Assembly (NCBI RefSeq): GCF_020386615.1
Contig: NZ_CP077769.1
Location: forward strand, 4,402,001 to 4,466,000
From: Chitinophaga pendula
GTDB lineage: Bacteria > Bacteroidota > Bacteroidia > Chitinophagales > Chitinophagaceae
DNA length: 64,000 nucleotides
Direction of reading: 5' to 3'
The notes beneath the pieces were generated by a model, which saw only the letters and a program-made list of their open reading frames with translations, searched no databases and was not told the DNA's origin. Below, piece by piece: positions 1 to 9,044 of the stretch. Made by a program: the position numbers and the translations under genes. Position 1 is the stretch's first letter. The number at the start of each line of letters is the position of its first letter.

Positions 1-291
1 CAGGTAATCTACTGCATCGAGTTCGAAGCTCTGTACTGCATGTTCTGAGTAGGCGGTCGTAAAGATGATCATGGGGGGATCTACCAGGCTGCTTACGAAT
101 TCCATGCCGCTGATATCGGGCATTTTAATATCCAGGAATATCAGGTCTACTTTTTCTTTTTGCAGGAAGTCGAGTGCTTCGAATGCGTTGGTAAAATACT
201 CCTTTACCTCCAGGAAGGGGGTGAATGCGGCGTGGTTTTTTATTACGGAAAGTGCCACCAGTTCATCATCTATAGCGATAGCAGTCAGCAT
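1..291 (-). CDS. LytTR-type response regulator, receiver domain (partial)
   Basis: The 97 visible residues form a CheY-like receiver domain: acidic pair D8/D9, phosphoacceptor D54 in the motif FLDIKMPDISG, and T79 in the FTTAYSEHA stretch. The frame is open to base 1, so the C-terminal output domain lies outside the window; a LytTR DNA-binding domain is inferred from the YSEHAVQSFELDAVDYL ending, typical of LytR/AlgR-family regulators, and from the LytS-type kinase upstream. Start ATG at 291. It is the third gene of a minus-strand operon, 28 bases after the DUF4407 gene. Expected role: phosphorylated by the kinase encoded at 1318-2823 and regulating transcription. The receiver identity is sure; the output domain is inference. 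Confidence 0.9.
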   Translation of the reverse strand, partial: MLTAIAIDDELVALSVIKNHAAFTPFLEVKEYFTNAFEALDFLQKEKVDLIFLDIKMPDISGMEFVSSLVDPPMIIFTTAYSEHAVQSFELDAVDYL

Positions 292-319
292 ACCTATTCT
301 TTATATTATGTACGTTCTT

Positions 320-1318
320 CTATTGATGTAAGGTTCTTTGCAATTGTTGCAGCTGTCCTGTGCTGCTTTTATTTCCACGTGCAGCGATCTTTGCATCATA
401 TTCTCCCGGCGGCATTAATAATTTGCTAAGGACCGGCAGTACTTCGATCAGGGTGATGAGGAAAACGACCAGCCGGTATTGCTGTTGCAGGGCACTGTGT
501 TCGGCGGTCAGTTCCTGCAAGGCTTCGATCTGGGCCAGGAATCCATCTGACAGTTGGCTGCGATAGGCCTGGGCTTTGGCTTCCTGTGTTTGTCTCAGTG
601 TATCCAGGTTAGCCAGCCGGGCGGTCTGTTGTGGCGCCAGTGTACGGCGTAGCAGTATCAGTTCCTCTTCTGCTTTAAGGTATTCTGTTTTTTTGACACG
701 GGAAATAGCGGCATCTCCTATTTTCCCTGATCCGCCGGTGCCATCGGTTTCGCGGATGTAGGCATCTTTGTATGCTTTTACCTGTATTTCTTTTTCTTCC
801 AGCTGTTGTTGCCAGCGTTTGATATCATTGTCCCAGGTGTTTTTCATGGCAGCATCCATTGTCATTTCTTTGCGGCGGAACTCTTCCAGTTTGCGTTGTT
901 TACTGATTTCCAGCTGGGCCAGTACATCTTTTTTGAAGAGCATTAGTACGACGGGTTGGGAGATAAAGAGGCCGATGGTGATAGCGAGGGTGAGCCGGAA
1001 GAAGACCGGCAACCATTTTCTGCGGCCCTGGCTGCGGGTCATTGCGCTTAAAAGTACGCGGTCTATACTGAGGATGGCAAATCCGAAAAATAATGCCAAG
1101 GCGATTACGGCGAGGCTATCGTTGGTAATAGTGGAGAAGAAGTATCCCCAGGCCAAGGTGGCAAATATCCAGGTGACCAGTACTGCGAGGCCGGTAAGGC
1201 GATATCTTTCGTGATCGGCAGGTGATTCTTGCAGGACGGACACGTCGGCAGCTGCGAGCCACCAGAGGAAACGGTCCATACCATCTATTGTAGTATGTGA
1301 GGAGGATGAGGCTGGCAT
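320..1318 (-). CDS. DUF4407 membrane protein
   Basis: 332 residues. Three hydrophobic segments lie at about 43-62, 68-88 and 106-128. A long charged, Gln/Lys/Glu-rich coiled-coil region follows at about 131-280, and a fourth membrane segment at about 283-303. This layout (N-terminal helices, large cytoplasmic or periplasmic coiled coil, C-terminal helix) is that of the DUF4407 family, whose function is unknown. The start codon overlaps the stop of the upstream kinase (TAATG), so translation is probably coupled. Being placed between a LytS-type kinase and its response regulator suggests a part in sensing or in modulating the two-component pair; that is inference from position only. Confidence 0.85.
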   Translation of the reverse strand: MPASSSSHTTIDGMDRFLWWLAAADVSVLQESPADHERYRLTGLAVLVTWIFATLAWGYFFSTITNDSLAVIALALFFGFAILSIDRVLLSAMTRSQGRRKWLPVFFRLTLAITIGLFISQPVVLMLFKKDVLAQLEISKQRKLEEFRRKEMTMDAAMKNTWDNDIKRWQQQLEEKEIQVKAYKDAYIRETDGTGGSGKIGDAAISRVKKTEYLKAEEELILLRRTLAPQQTARLANLDTLRQTQEAKAQAYRSQLSDGFLAQIEALQELTAEHSALQQQYRLVVFLITLIEVLPVLSKLLMPPGEYDAKIAARGNKSSTGQLQQLQRTLHQ

Positions 1319-2823
1319 TATTCGGTATCTATCGTTAAGTGAACAAAAAATTCGGTGGCGGTGTGTCGTATGGTCAGCTCATGTTTGCCAGGATACAGCA
1401 GGTTGAGCCGTTGTTTGACGTTATTGAGTCCGATTCCTAGGTTTTCTCTTTCGGGGTCATTTTCGGGTCTTTCGTGTACGGTATTATATACATCGAAAAA
1501 GATATGTTTTTGTGTGCAGCTTAGCGAGACGACTATGCGGGACCGGTACCGCATGCTGATACCATGTTTAAAGGCATTTTCCACGAAGGGGATCAGGAGC
1601 ATGGGTACGATCCAGAGGTCCCAGTCTTTTTCTTCGATGTTGACTTCGATGACGATGTTAGGAGCGGCTTGTGTGCGTAGTGTTTGTAGTGCTATATAGT
1701 TACGCAGGTAGGCGACTTCTTTTTCGAGTGGTATTTTTTCCTGGTGGTTGTCGTGCAGCATGAACCGCATCATGTCTCCCAGGCGTTGTATGCCTTCGCT
1801 TGTGAGGGATGCTTTTTCCTGAAGAGCGGTACCGTAGAGGGTATTGAGTGCATTGAACAGGAAGTGTGGATTAATCTGCGAGCGATGGAAGTCGAGGGTG
1901 GCGGCGGATGTGCCTAATGCGATCTGTAATCCGCTGACGGTGGCTTGTTGTGACCGGCGGATACGGTAGAGCCACCAGCTGAGGGGCAGGATGATCAGTA
2001 AAGCCAATCCGCCCATTAATCCAGCCATCAGGAAACCTTTTCTTCCGTACCAGCCAATGACGGTTAACACCAGTGCCAGCAAGACACAGGTGGCAGCCGT
2101 TGTCAATAATATATCCCGGATCAGTTTGTTTTTATCGCCATGTTGCTGAAACTGGGGTAATACGATATAGCTCCAGACGAAAAGTAGACCGATAAAAACG
2201 GGGCCGGCCATAAATATCAGGCGCATGATGGTATGGCTATCGGAGGAGACGGCCAGTACGATGAACAATATCCACAATGCGAGGGCTATTCCCAGTTCGG
2301 AGGATAGTTGTTTTGAGAAACCGGTGCGGCTGATCCATTCATGGCCGTAGCGCCAGTAGACCTCCCGCAGGATATAATAGATAATATAGAGTACGGCACA
2401 GAAGATAGTCAGTATAAAAGCGGATTTGGCAAAGTGTGTATGTGCACCTTGCACGGTATCGTATACGCCGAGGAGGTATCCATTGTAATAGGATCCGGCT
2501 ACCATCAGGGTTACAAATACTAACGCCATGGTGATGATGGCCAGTGGTATCCCTATCCACCAGCGGCGTTGTTCGAGATAGCGGGGAACGATGACAAAAT
2601 GTATGCACAGCAATGCCAGGTATAATATGGTCATCCTTGCCAGGGAGGGCAGGAGGTAGTGTATGTAGTAGTCGAATACCTGGTGGTATCGGGCGAATTT
2701 GTGCCCATACATGTCCTGTAATTCGAATACGTTCCTGGATACGCTGGTATAGAGCAATGGGAACAGTAGCAGGAGGTATATGGCGGTAACGACGGCCAGC
2801 TCTGTTTTACGGACTTTATTCAT
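1318..2823 (-). CDS. LytS/YehU-type sensor histidine kinase
   Basis: 501 residues. About eight hydrophobic segments fill residues 10-285 (for example 10-26, 61-80, 94-110, 133-153, 203-222, 238-257, 265-285). The His_kinase domain of the LytS family follows, with H320 in the motif SQINPHFLFNALNTL as the predicted phosphorylated histidine. Then comes a HATPase_c domain with an N box (PFVENAFKHG) and a G box (GIGLNNVKQRL). No PAS or periplasmic domain is seen, so any signal is likely read in or near the membrane. It is the first gene of a three-gene operon with the DUF4407 protein and the response regulator. Confidence 0.95.
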   Translation of the reverse strand: MNKVRKTELAVVTAIYLLLLFPLLYTSVSRNVFELQDMYGHKFARYHQVFDYYIHYLLPSLARMTILYLALLCIHFVIVPRYLEQRRWWIGIPLAIITMALVFVTLMVAGSYYNGYLLGVYDTVQGAHTHFAKSAFILTIFCAVLYIIYYILREVYWRYGHEWISRTGFSKQLSSELGIALALWILFIVLAVSSDSHTIMRLIFMAGPVFIGLLFVWSYIVLPQFQQHGDKNKLIRDILLTTAATCVLLALVLTVIGWYGRKGFLMAGLMGGLALLIILPLSWWLYRIRRSQQATVSGLQIALGTSAATLDFHRSQINPHFLFNALNTLYGTALQEKASLTSEGIQRLGDMMRFMLHDNHQEKIPLEKEVAYLRNYIALQTLRTQAAPNIVIEVNIEEKDWDLWIVPMLLIPFVENAFKHGISMRYRSRIVVSLSCTQKHIFFDVYNTVHERPENDPERENLGIGLNNVKQRLNLLYPGKHELTIRHTATEFFVHLTIDTE

Positions 2824-2883
2824 GAAGGCGATAACTTTAGCGCAATATTAGTTATTGTGGAAAAGCGATCGTATAAAATGTGA

Positions 2884-4548
2884 TTAAACCGGGGGTATCT
2901 GGGATAAAAATACATGATGTGTTAGGTGAATGATCTGATCGGCGGCCTTGTCATCGTCGAGGGTTCCCCAGGTGAGGTGTCGATCTGTTGATAGCCGGGA
3001 TTGGCAGAACTGGGTAGCGATATCGGGAGGGGCGGTATGTATGAGTTCGACGGCTTGGATGGCCAAGGCCATTTTTTCCACGATGATACGAGCTTTGAAT
3101 TCGTAGGCAGCGGGGTCGGCCAGTACTTGTTGCAGTGCTTTTAGTTGTGTATCGAGTGCGGGGTGCAGGCCTTTAGCTTTTGTGAAATAGTTCATGAGTG
3201 CTGTTGTGCATTCGGGTTCTTTATGCATGGCCCGGAGTACGTCGAGGGCCTGTACGTTACCGGAGCCTTCCCAGATGGCATTGACGGGGATATCGCGATA
3301 CAGCCGGGGCAATATTGATTCTTCTACGTAGCCATTTCCACCGATACATTCGAGTGCTTCTCCCAGTACGGCTACAGCTCTTTTGGTGTTCCAGAATTTG
3401 CCGATAGCGGTGGCTATGCGGGTGAAGTACATGGCTTCTTCGTCGTTGCGGGCATCGTCGAATCCTTTCGCCAGGCGCATGCCCAAGGTGGTTGCTGCCG
3501 CTGATTCGAGGGCCAGGTCTGCCAGTACGTTTTTCATGAGGGGTTGTTCTATGAGTTTTTTGCCGAAGGCGTTCCTGTGTCTGCAGTGGTGGATTGCTTC
3601 TGCGACGGCGCGATGCATGGTAGCGGCGGACCCTACTGCGCAATCCAACCGGGTATGTCTGACCATTTCCATGATGGCGGCTACTCCCCTTCCCTCTTCG
3701 CCGATAATACGTGCCCAGGACTGGTGGAATTCCACTTCACCGGAGGCATTGGATTTATTGCCCAGTTTATCTTTCAGCCGCTGGAAGAACAAGGTATTTT
3801 TTATTCCATCGGGGGTGAACCTGGGTACCAGAAAGCAGCTCAGTCCTTTACCTGTTTGGGCGAGTACGAGGAAGGCATCGCTCATGGGGGCGCTGCAGAA
3901 CCATTTTCTGCCGGTGATACGGTAGGTTCCATTTCCTGTGGGGGTGGCGGTGGTGAGGTTGGCTCTTACGTCGCTGCCGCCCTGGGGTTCGGTCATGGCC
4001 ATTCCGAAGGTGATGCCTTTCTTTTCGAAGTAAGGGATATGTCGCGGATCGTAATGACCGGAAAGCAGCAAGGGTAGCCATTCTGCTGCTATTGCCGGTT
4101 CTATGCGCAGCGCAGGTACGGCGGCAAAGGTCATAGTGATGGGGCAGCTGGTACCTTCGTCTACCTGTTGTTTAAGATAGGATAAGGTACTGTGTGCGAG
4201 GTAGGCGCCACTGTGGTTATTGTTCCAAGAGACGGCATGTACCTGGTGGCGGATGGCGAGCTCCATGATCTCGTGGTATGCGGGGTGGAACTCTACTATG
4301 TCGAGGCGATTGCCGTAGCGGTCGTGTGTTTTCAGCACCGGAAGGTGTTTATTGGCCAGGTGTCCCATTTCTATCAAAGCGGCGCTACCGATGATGGCCC
4401 CGAAATCGGTGGCTGGTGTGTTGATCCACGATGCGCCATAGGTGTTGACCAATGCCTGCAATATCTGATTGCTGGTAAAGGCGTTGTAGTCTTGCAGGGA
4501 GGGTGCCTGGTTAACCACATGCCGGAAGTCGAAATCGGGTGCTATCAT
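2884..4548 (-). CDS. AidB-like acyl-CoA dehydrogenase
   Basis: 554 residues from the ATG at 4548; an in-frame GTG six codons upstream is less likely. The sequence follows acyl-CoA dehydrogenase order: helical N-terminal domain, middle beta domain with MTEPQGGSDVRAN and the ITGRKWFCSAP motif, and C-terminal FAD domain with RLDCAVGSA, CIGGNGYVEES and IWEGSGNVQALD. The length and the long N-terminal part containing NNNHSGAYLAHS match the AidB subfamily (E. coli AidB is 541 residues) rather than ordinary 380-residue dehydrogenases. E. coli AidB is an alkylation-response flavoprotein that binds DNA; whether this one does that or acts on an acyl-CoA is unknown. It lies 60 bases upstream of the kinase gene, same strand, but looks functionally separate. 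Confidence 0.88.
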   Translation of the reverse strand: MIAPDFDFRHVVNQAPSLQDYNAFTSNQILQALVNTYGASWINTPATDFGAIIGSAALIEMGHLANKHLPVLKTHDRYGNRLDIVEFHPAYHEIMELAIRHQVHAVSWNNNHSGAYLAHSTLSYLKQQVDEGTSCPITMTFAAVPALRIEPAIAAEWLPLLLSGHYDPRHIPYFEKKGITFGMAMTEPQGGSDVRANLTTATPTGNGTYRITGRKWFCSAPMSDAFLVLAQTGKGLSCFLVPRFTPDGIKNTLFFQRLKDKLGNKSNASGEVEFHQSWARIIGEEGRGVAAIMEMVRHTRLDCAVGSAATMHRAVAEAIHHCRHRNAFGKKLIEQPLMKNVLADLALESAAATTLGMRLAKGFDDARNDEEAMYFTRIATAIGKFWNTKRAVAVLGEALECIGGNGYVEESILPRLYRDIPVNAIWEGSGNVQALDVLRAMHKEPECTTALMNYFTKAKGLHPALDTQLKALQQVLADPAAYEFKARIIVEKMALAIQAVELIHTAPPDIATQFCQSRLSTDRHLTWGTLDDDKAADQIIHLTHHVFLSQIPPV

Positions 4549-4634
4549 AACGAGGGTTTTACCCACTCAATTTAAGGTTATTTGTCTTTTCATCTTTTGC
4601 AGCGGGATGGTGATTGTATCAAAACCGAACGTCT

Positions 4635-4698
4635 GGTGTATCAAAATCGTACACCGGAGGAGTCTGCCATGGTGTATATTGCGGATTGTTTTGGTGTA
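4635..4698. promoter_or_regulatory. Repeated GGTGTA elements, possible operator
   Basis: GGTGTA at 4635-4640 and TACACC at 4650-4655 form an inverted pair separated by 9 bases, and two more direct GGTGTA copies lie at 4671-4676 and 4693-4698. They sit in the 281-base space between the divergent AidB-like and permease genes. They may be regulator-binding sites for the permease gene. No matching regulator gene is adjacent. Confidence 0.3.
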
Positions 4699-4829
4699 CG
4701 GACCTGTCAATTTCGGGTATTATTCATTGATTATTAGGCAGGTAATGATCATGAAAAACATAAAGTTGACTATTTTATATTGTCCGGGTGCAGTTTTTGC
4801 CGTTCGCAGAAGCATAAAAAAGGGAATGC

Positions 4830-7190
4830 ATGCTTACTAGTTATTTTAAGATCGCGATACGTAGTCTTTGGCGGAACGGGACATTTAGTTTTCTAAATAT
4901 TGCCGGTCTGGTCATTGGTATTACCTGTACCTCACTGATATTTTTATGGGTGGAGGATGAGCTCACTTATAATCACGTGCATGAGAAGCGGGATCATTTG
5001 TACCGGATTATGGAGAACCAGACGTATGACGGGGTAGTGTATACATTTGGGAATACGCCTGTTTTGCTGTCGGAGGCGATACAGCGGGAGATACCCGGTA
5101 TTAAGCATACGGCGAGGATGAGCTGGGGGACTGAGTTATTATTTGGGGAGGCAGAACGTTCCAGTTATTTTACCGGCCGTTATGTTGACTCGTCTTTGTT
5201 TTCCATGTTTACATTTCAGTTGCTGGAGGGAAGTGCTTCGACGGCTTTCCGTGAACTGAATACGATTGTGATCAGTGAGAAGATGGCGAAGCAGTTTTTT
5301 CCGGACGGGCATGCGCTGGGGAAGGTACTGAAGATGAATGCTACTGATGCCCTGGTGGTGAGTGGAGTATTTAAGGACTTACCTAAGAATACTACGTATC
5401 AATTTGACTGGCTGGGTCCATTTGCCCGTTTTGAAAATAATAATATTTGGCTGAGGGGTTGGGGGAATAATTCCATTACTACTTTTGTAGAGTTGGACCC
5501 TGCTGTGGAGCTGGCGGCTGTAAACAATAAGTTGCGCAAGTTTATTACTACGAAACATCCGGAGAGCACTACGGAGTGTTTTCTTTTTTCTATGAACGAC
5601 TGGAACCTGCGAGAGCAGTTTACCAACGGTAAGCAGACCGGGGGGAGGATTGGTTATGTGCGGTTATTTTCTCTTATTGCGTGGATCGTGTTGATCATTG
5701 CCTGTATTAACTTTATGAATCTGGCGACGGCGCGTTCGGAGCGGAAGGCGAAGGAGATTGGTGTAAGGAAATCCATTGGCGCGACGAAAGGCAGCCTGGT
5801 ATGGCAGTTCATCAGCGACTCGTTGTTATTATCATTTATTGCGGTGATCGTGGCGGTTGTTTTTATTTACCTGTTGCTGCCGTTTTTCAACCAATTGGTG
5901 GACAAATCGCTTGTTGTAGGGCTTTTTCAGCCGCTACATCTGCTATGGCTGGTGGGGATCGGCATTATTACGGGGCTTATAGCTGGTAGTTATCCTGCTT
6001 TTTATCTATCCTCTTTTCATCCGGTGTCTGTATTGAAGGGGGTATTAAAGACCAGTGGTGGAGCTATATTTATCCGGAAGGGGTTGGTGGTGACACAGTT
6101 TGCGGTCTCAATCGTATTGATCATTGCGACGGTGATTGTGTATCAGCAGATCAGTCACGTTAAAAACCGGGATCTGGGATATAACAAGGACCGGTTGATA
6201 CATCTGCAGGTACGGGGTGCTATTGCGGACAAGTTTGATGTGATCAAGCAGGAGTTAAAGGCAAGTGGTATGGTGGCTAATGCGACATTGAGCATGGATA
6301 AGATATTGAATCTGTCTACTAATTCGGATGGTTTCAGCTGGCAGGGGAAGGACCCGCAGCAGGATATATTGATTACGAAGGAGTATGCCAGTCCTGAGTA
6401 TGTATCGACGATGGGGTTGCAGCTAGCCAGTGGAAGGGATTTTTATCCTGCAGGGAATACGGATAGTACCAGTATTATTATCAACGAGCAGTTGGCCAGG
6501 CAGATGGGTCCTGCGGGGAAAGTGGGCAATATCATTCATTCTTCCGGCGAGGAAACGCCCTATGAGATCGTTGGTATTTTAAAGGACTTTTTATACAGTG
6601 ACATGTACAATGCCGGTGCGCCCTTGATATTGTTTTGTTCAAAGGAGATGCCTAAATATATGACGATCCGGATTGCTTCCGGGGTATCGGTGCCTACGGC
6701 GTTGTCCAGGATAGAGGAGGTCATGGTCCGCAACAATCCCGGGTATCCATTTGCCTACAAATTCGTTGACGAAGATTTCGATCGTATGTTCAAGACGGAG
6801 GCGTTGATCGGGAAGTTAGCCGGTGTATTTGCTTTGCTGGCTATATTGATCTCTTGCCTGGGATTATTTGGTCTGGTGGCTTATACTGCGGAGCGCCGGA
6901 CTAAGGAGATGGGTATACGAAAGGTGTTGGGGGCGACCAGTATCCGGTTGATGGCGTTGCTGGCGAAAGGGTTCCTGCAACTCATTGCGATCTCTTACCT
7001 GATCGCTTTCCCTATTGCCTGGTTTATGATGGCGCGCTGGCTGCAATCGTACGATTATCATACCCGTATTTACTGGTGGACATTTGTGGGTACGGGTGTT
7101 GTGGTATTGCTGATAGCGATCGTTACGATCAGTTTCCAGGCGATCAAGGCGGCGCTTACCAATCCTATCAAGGCATTGAAAGCGGAATAA
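4830..7190 (+). CDS. ABC transporter permease, MacB/FtsX type
   Basis: 786 residues, the usual size of the duplicated FtsX permeases common in Bacteroidota. Residues 1-45 hold the first membrane helix, followed by a MacB periplasmic core domain to about 260. The first FtsX block (about 275-400) includes the coupling stretch RSERKAKEIGVRKSIGAT. A second helix-periplasmic-FtsX unit follows, with the parallel stretch ERRTKEMGIRKVLGAT near 690. Both copies of the ExGxRKxxGA motif expected to contact an ABC ATPase are intact. No ATPase gene is in the window, so its partner must be encoded elsewhere. Members of this family move lipids, peptides or antibiotics, or act mechanically in the envelope; the substrate is unknown. 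AGGGA precedes the ATG. Confidence 0.92.
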   Translation: MLTSYFKIAIRSLWRNGTFSFLNIAGLVIGITCTSLIFLWVEDELTYNHVHEKRDHLYRIMENQTYDGVVYTFGNTPVLLSEAIQREIPGIKHTARMSWGTELLFGEAERSSYFTGRYVDSSLFSMFTFQLLEGSASTAFRELNTIVISEKMAKQFFPDGHALGKVLKMNATDALVVSGVFKDLPKNTTYQFDWLGPFARFENNNIWLRGWGNNSITTFVELDPAVELAAVNNKLRKFITTKHPESTTECFLFSMNDWNLREQFTNGKQTGGRIGYVRLFSLIAWIVLIIACINFMNLATARSERKAKEIGVRKSIGATKGSLVWQFISDSLLLSFIAVIVAVVFIYLLLPFFNQLVDKSLVVGLFQPLHLLWLVGIGIITGLIAGSYPAFYLSSFHPVSVLKGVLKTSGGAIFIRKGLVVTQFAVSIVLIIATVIVYQQISHVKNRDLGYNKDRLIHLQVRGAIADKFDVIKQELKASGMVANATLSMDKILNLSTNSDGFSWQGKDPQQDILITKEYASPEYVSTMGLQLASGRDFYPAGNTDSTSIIINEQLARQMGPAGKVGNIIHSSGEETPYEIVGILKDFLYSDMYNAGAPLILFCSKEMPKYMTIRIASGVSVPTALSRIEEVMVRNNPGYPFAYKFVDEDFDRMFKTEALIGKLAGVFALLAILISCLGLFGLVAYTAERRTKEMGIRKVLGATSIRLMALLAKGFLQLIAISYLIAFPIAWFMMARWLQSYDYHTRIYWWTFVGTGVVVLLIAIVTISFQAIKAALTNPIKALKAE

Positions 7191-7210
7191 CCAATTGGTG
7201 TATTATACAG

Positions 7211-7245
7211 GCCCTGTTTGCGGAGTGGCAAACAGGGCTTTTTTT
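7211..7245 (+). terminator. Intrinsic terminator of the permease gene
   Basis: Perfect 11-bp stem (GCCCTGTTTGC with GCAAACAGGGC), 6-base loop, followed by seven T. It begins 20 bases after the permease stop. Confidence 0.9.
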
Positions 7246-7738
7246 ATGGTACTTGCCGTAGTAGTATTCTGAATTTTTCGAGTTGTCTTCTGTGGCGTAG
7301 TACGTGGACGATGGCATGTTCGGTGAGTTGTTCCAGGTCGTAGTGTTTGCCCCATGTGGTATCCATTTGTTTTGCCGGATCCGGCTGGTCGAGTTCTTCA
7401 TCGTTTATGTTAGAGAAGGAATCTGCGGTGAACTGCATGGCGGCATTAAAATCTTCCATGTATTGTCCGACGGATGGCCGGAGTATGTTGCCAGGTCTGG
7501 GGACTGGCTGTCCGTAAGCGGTGCGGATATAGATTGCGTAGCTATACATGGAGGCGATAACATGTGCCAGTACTGTTTGTACGGATCGGCAATTGGGATC
7601 GGAGGTTTTGTGATCTACTATAGTGGTGAGTGCGTTATCGGAGAGATCTTCTACGAGGTCGATTGTTTCGTTGATTGCTTTTTCGTATTCATCAAGTAGT
7701 GCGCCGATTGCGCCGGTCCTATATAATTTGTGTGTCAT
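7244..7738 (-). CDS. DinB family protein
   Basis: 164 residues, all-helical. It has the DinB/YfiT-like pattern: an N-terminal LLDEYEKAINE helix, a conserved His in VLAHVIASMYSY (near residue 61), and a C-terminal HAIVHVLRHRRQ helix that supplies the other two His of the metal site. Family members are four-helix-bundle metal-binding proteins, several of which are thiol-dependent transferases or hydrolases; the substrate cannot be told here. The gene is convergent with the permease gene and its stop lies at the foot of that gene's terminator. A GNAT gene follows upstream on the same strand. Confidence 0.85.
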   Translation of the reverse strand: MTHKLYRTGAIGALLDEYEKAINETIDLVEDLSDNALTTIVDHKTSDPNCRSVQTVLAHVIASMYSYAIYIRTAYGQPVPRPGNILRPSVGQYMEDFNAAMQFTADSFSNINDEELDQPDPAKQMDTTWGKHYDLEQLTEHAIVHVLRHRRQLEKFRILLRQVP

Positions 7739-7791
7739 GCGGGGGGGATTGTAGTTTGATCATTGACGGACATCGGTTAGTATTGACAGGA

Positions 7792-8268
7792 TCAGAGTTC
7801 TTTCAGCATCCAGACGGTGCAGGCGTAGTGGCCGGAATTTCCGAGGGGGCCATCGAGGTATTTGAATCCAGCCTTTTCGTATTGGGGGATGGCGATGGTG
7901 AGTTCTGGTAATGTTTCGAGGTACATATGTGTATATCCCATTTGTCGGGCGGTATCTATTGCTTTTTGCAGGAGGGACCGCCCGATGCCTTTTCCGCGGC
8001 TTTGGGGGAGCAGGTAAAATTTCACCAGTTCGCAGTAATGGTTGGGTAGTCCGGCGGTGGGGAATATGCCGGCGCCACCTACGAGGGTATCTTCTGAGGT
8101 GGCGATCCAGTAGGCGGCACCGGGGGTATCGAACACGGCGGAGAGGGTAAATATCTGTTCGTCGTAATATGCGGTGCCTGGTCTGTTGACGCCGAATTCT
8201 GCCAGAACGGTCCTGATGATATTTCCTACCTGTTGGTCATCGGCAGGGGTGATGGGTCTGATGGTCAT
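7792..8268 (-). CDS. GNAT family N-acetyltransferase
   Basis: 158 residues. Core GNAT features: MTIRPITPADDQQ start (beta 1 and helix 1), the central CELVKFYLLPQSRGKGIG stretch with the acetyl-CoA pyrophosphate loop (Q/R-x-x-G-x-G/A) near residues 90-96, the following helix LLQKAIDTARQMGY, and a C-terminal YEKAGFKYL motif. It transfers an acetyl group from acetyl-CoA to an unknown amine. It is on the same strand as the DinB gene, 53 bases apart, and may share a transcript. It is divergent from the sigma-factor gene. Confidence 0.9.
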   Translation of the reverse strand: MTIRPITPADDQQVGNIIRTVLAEFGVNRPGTAYYDEQIFTLSAVFDTPGAAYWIATSEDTLVGGAGIFPTAGLPNHYCELVKFYLLPQSRGKGIGRSLLQKAIDTARQMGYTHMYLETLPELTIAIPQYEKAGFKYLDGPLGNSGHYACTVWMLKEL

Positions 8269-8366
8269 GGGTTTTTCTTTTTGTATCGGCTACAAAGATA
8301 GGTTGTTGGTTTCATTACATTAACTTAATGCTGAGTTCATATCGGGCTACTAATTTGCGGTCTGAT

Positions 8367-8969
8367 ATGGAAAAGCTTTCGGATCAACGGCTCCTGGACC
8401 TGATACGGACCGGCAATCATCCTGCTTTCACCACACTTGTGAACCGGCATTGGGAGGCATTGTACAGGTATACCTGTTCCCGCATACGGCAGGAAGCTGA
8501 TGCGGTTGACATCGTGCAGGAGATATTTATCAGCTGCTGGAATAACCGGGATACGTTATATACGGATGCGAATGACAGCCTGGCATCGTGGTTATTCAAG
8601 GCGGCGCGGTACTGTATTATTGATCACTATTCGCGTCCTCATACGACTATTTATAATGAGGCATTGCTGGAGGCTACTTTACAAGAATTAGCGGACAATG
8701 CCACTACTGTACAGTTAGAGTTCAAAGAGTTACAACAAAGGCTGGAGGCGGAGATCGCCTTATTACCTGACCGGTTGCGGATACCATACCGTATGAGCCG
8801 GGATACGGGTTTGCGTTTGCGGGAGATCGCGGAGCAGTTATCGCTTTCGGAGCAAACGGTCAAGAATAATATCAGTGCGGCTTTGCAACATTTAAGGATG
8901 CGGTTGCAGCACGATGATGCGTTATCTGTATTGTTGCTGATGATCCTTTTACAATCTCATTCTCACTAG
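8367..8969 (+). CDS. ECF RNA polymerase sigma factor
   Basis: 200 residues from the ATG at 8367 (MEKLSDQRLLDL); an in-frame ATG 39 bases upstream would add an atypical tail. Sigma-70 region 2 covers about 25-95, with the helix ADAVDIVQEIFISCW. Region 4 covers about 130-185, with the helix-turn-helix GLRLREIAEQLSLSEQTVKNN. This is the Bacteroidota SusCD-linked ECF type. It is followed 75 bases later by an anti-sigma FecR gene and then by a SusC gene with an STN domain, so it probably drives the susC-susD-phosphodiesterase operon when the receptor is occupied. The regulation is inferred from the conserved gene order. Confidence 0.93.
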   Translation: MEKLSDQRLLDLIRTGNHPAFTTLVNRHWEALYRYTCSRIRQEADAVDIVQEIFISCWNNRDTLYTDANDSLASWLFKAARYCIIDHYSRPHTTIYNEALLEATLQELADNATTVQLEFKELQQRLEAEIALLPDRLRIPYRMSRDTGLRLREIAEQLSLSEQTVKNNISAALQHLRMRLQHDDALSVLLLMILLQSHSH

Positions 8970-9044
8970 GCCATTTCAGGGCTTCATAATTCCTTAACAC
9001 AAAACGGCGGTACCAGTGTAGTTCCAGAGAGATATAGTAGTTGT

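Noticed and set aside
4660..4690. A sigma-54 promoter before the permease gene
   Set aside because: A TGG and a TGC are present but the gap between GG and GC is 8 bases where 10 is needed.
4607..4840. A 77-codon open frame before the permease gene
   Set aside because: It overlaps the permease start and the repeated GGTGTA elements, lacks a ribosome site, and its composition is not protein-like.
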